DNA of 7,032 bases from the NCBI GenBank assembly GCA_002315885.1, contig DCIO01000121.1, positions 898 to 7,929 of the forward strand. Direction: 5' to 3'. Origin of the DNA: Lentisphaeria bacterium UBA1724 (GTDB taxonomy: Bacteria > Verrucomicrobiota > Lentisphaeria > Oligosphaerales > Oligosphaeraceae). Positions 5,979-7,032 of this stretch are shown here, one piece after another (position 1 is the stretch's first letter; the number at the start of each line of letters is the position of its first letter). The notes beneath the pieces are model-generated. The model was not told the DNA's origin, searched no databases, and saw nothing but the letters and a program-made list of their open reading frames with translations. Position numbers and translations under genes: made by a program.

Positions 5979-6924
5979 ATTCCCTCCCCTGTGCAATGGC
6001 ATTGCCCTTGAAGGCCTCGCCTTGATGACGGAAATCCGGAACGAAATTTTCGTCCCCCGCATCGGGTTGCAGGAAGATGCGCTGGAATCCCAGTTCCATG
6101 ACATGGTCCATCACCTGCTGGTATTCCTCATCGGAGACCACACGGGTGAAGCGTCCTCTTGCGAAGCACTGTGGCATGGGTCGGAATTGCCGCATGACGG
6201 AGACAGGCAACCTGGGTCCGAATTCGTTGTAGAGATTGTCGAGAATCTGGATGGAATTCTGGACCTCGCCAGGCAGCACCAGGTGCCGGACCAGCACGCC
6301 TCGGCTTGCAGGCATGTCTCCGGTTTCGTCAAAGGGGCGCAGGAATCCCGCCCGATCCACCAGGAATTTGATGTCCTCGAAGGCGATTTCGGGATAGTCC
6401 TCTCGTCCCATGCACTCCTTGGCGAGTTCTGCGGTGGCGTATTTGTAGTCCGGCAAGAAGATATCCACGCCGTTGTCCAATGCCTCAGCGAGGGTTTGGA
6501 TTGTGCTGTAGCCGCTGCTGTTCCAGACCACAGGCAGCCAGCAATCCGCCGCCCGCAGTTCTTTCAAGATGGCGCGCAGGTGGGGCCAGTAGTGATCGGG
6601 AGTCACAAAATTGATATTCCGGACGCCCTTCTCCGCCAAAGCGAGAATACGTCTGGTGGCCTCGGAGAGATTCAGAAATTCCCCCACGTGTTCTGTGGAA
6701 AGCTGGTAATTCTGGCAGAAGAAACACCCGCAGGAGCACCCCGTCAAAAAGACCGTCCCGCTGCCCTCTTTGCCTACCAGCGGCGGTTCTTCGCCAAAAT
6801 GCGCCTCGATGGCCGCAATGTGCAATTCCGCGCCCTCACCGCAAAAACCGAACTTGCCAGCGGCACGGTCTGCACCGCATTGACGGGGACAAAGCTGGCA
6901 ATGGCTGTATTCAGGGAAATCCAT
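5974..6924 (-). CDS. PflX-like radical SAM protein
   Basis: A 316-residue radical SAM protein of the group annotated as PflX or 'pyruvate formate-lyase activating enzyme-related' (COG1313 type). The SAM-binding [4Fe-4S] motif is C-x3-C-x2-C at Cys63, Cys67 and Cys70 in GCSCGCFFCQN, with an extra Cys65. An N-terminal cluster, C-x2-C-x3-C-x11-C (Cys9, Cys12, Cys16, Cys28), matches the CxLCPRxCG...G.C signature of this group and may bind a second metal site. Downstream, VVWNSSGY (about 133-140), DIFLPDYKY and the LVLPG segment follow family order. Substrate and partner are not known for the group, and no glycyl radical enzyme is visible here. I chose the ATG at 6924, with GAGAGAAG upstream; an in-frame TTG at 6939 would add five residues. 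It follows the hisA-like gene by 24 bases. Confidence 0.9.
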   Translation of the reverse strand: MDFPEYSHCQLCPRQCGADRAAGKFGFCGEGAELHIAAIEAHFGEEPPLVGKEGSGTVFLTGCSCGCFFCQNYQLSTEHVGEFLNLSEATRRILALAEKGVRNINFVTPDHYWPHLRAILKELRAADCWLPVVWNSSGYSTIQTLAEALDNGVDIFLPDYKYATAELAKECMGREDYPEIAFEDIKFLVDRAGFLRPFDETGDMPASRGVLVRHLVLPGEVQNSIQILDNLYNEFGPRLPVSVMRQFRPMPQCFARGRFTRVVSDEEYQQVMDHVMELGFQRIFLQPDAGDENFVPDFRHQGEAFKGNAIAQGREF

Positions 6925-6948
6925 CTGGTCTTCTCTCAAAAATCGACC

Positions 6949-7032
6949 TCAGTCGTGGAGGTCTTTCAACTGTTCGTAGGGCAGTGGTCCGCCGAAGAGA
7001 TCCAGCGCGCTGCCCACGGTGAAATCAATACG
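6949..7032 (-). CDS. hisA: C-terminal end of a HisA-like isomerase (eukaryotic type), partial
   Basis: Only the last 27 codons and a TGA stop are inside the window; the gene continues beyond 7032. The peptide RIDFTVGSALDLFGGPLPYE, followed by QLKDLHD, closely resembles the C-terminal TVGSALDIFGGNLPY segment that I recall from plant HisA (HISN3) and related fungal HIS6 proteins. That enzyme isomerises ProFAR to PRFAR in histidine biosynthesis. Ordinary bacterial HisA ends differently, so this would be the eukaryotic-type subfamily, which also occurs in some bacteria. The call rests on a short stretch and on memory of the family. The radical SAM gene starts 24 bases downstream (9 if its TTG is used), so they may share a transcript. 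Confidence 0.7.
   Translation of the reverse strand, partial: RIDFTVGSALDLFGGPLPYEQLKDLHD

Overview
The window is bacterial chromosome from a Gram-negative-like organism of moderately high GC. Every gene that can be supported lies on the minus strand, so transcription runs from position 7032 towards 1. The lineage is uncertain. A HisA C-terminus of the type seen in eukaryotes and some bacteria, a divergent RecO, and intergenic hairpins with short tandem repeats would suit the Planctomycetes-Verrucomicrobia-Lentisphaerae group, but this is a guess from memory and not a placement.

In transcription order: (1) 7032-6949, the last 27 codons of a gene resembling eukaryotic-type HisA (histidine biosynthesis). 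(2) 6924-5974, a PflX-like radical SAM protein. (3) 5973-5778, a 196-base intergenic stretch with a heptamer tandem array, two exact copies of a 42-bp G-rich unit, and the purE ribosome binding site. (4) 5777-5283, purE, class I N5-CAIR mutase. (5) 5282-5248, a short gap with a perfect 8-bp hairpin. (6) 5247-4018, a secreted helical protein of unknown function. (7) 4001-3357, a protein with a membrane segment at each end and a helical middle, also unknown. (8) 3360-2740, a short divergent RecO-like protein. (9) 2735-1530, a membrane-anchored calcineurin-like metallophosphoesterase. (10) 1527-112, cysS. (11) 111-1, a tail with a nonamer array and two strong hairpins.

From purE to cysS the genes are tightly packed: gaps of 35, 16, 4 and 2 bases and one 4-base ATGA overlap. 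They look like one co-transcribed block joining housekeeping functions (purine synthesis, recombination repair, tRNA charging) with three envelope proteins. Only purE and cysS have clear Shine-Dalgarno sequences; the four genes between them have none I can see and may depend on translational coupling or leaderless-like initiation.

I see no CRISPR array, transposase, phage gene, tRNA or rRNA. The least explained parts are the pair of unknown envelope genes, the hairpin in front of them, and the repeat-rich intergenic regions whose repeats run into stop codons.
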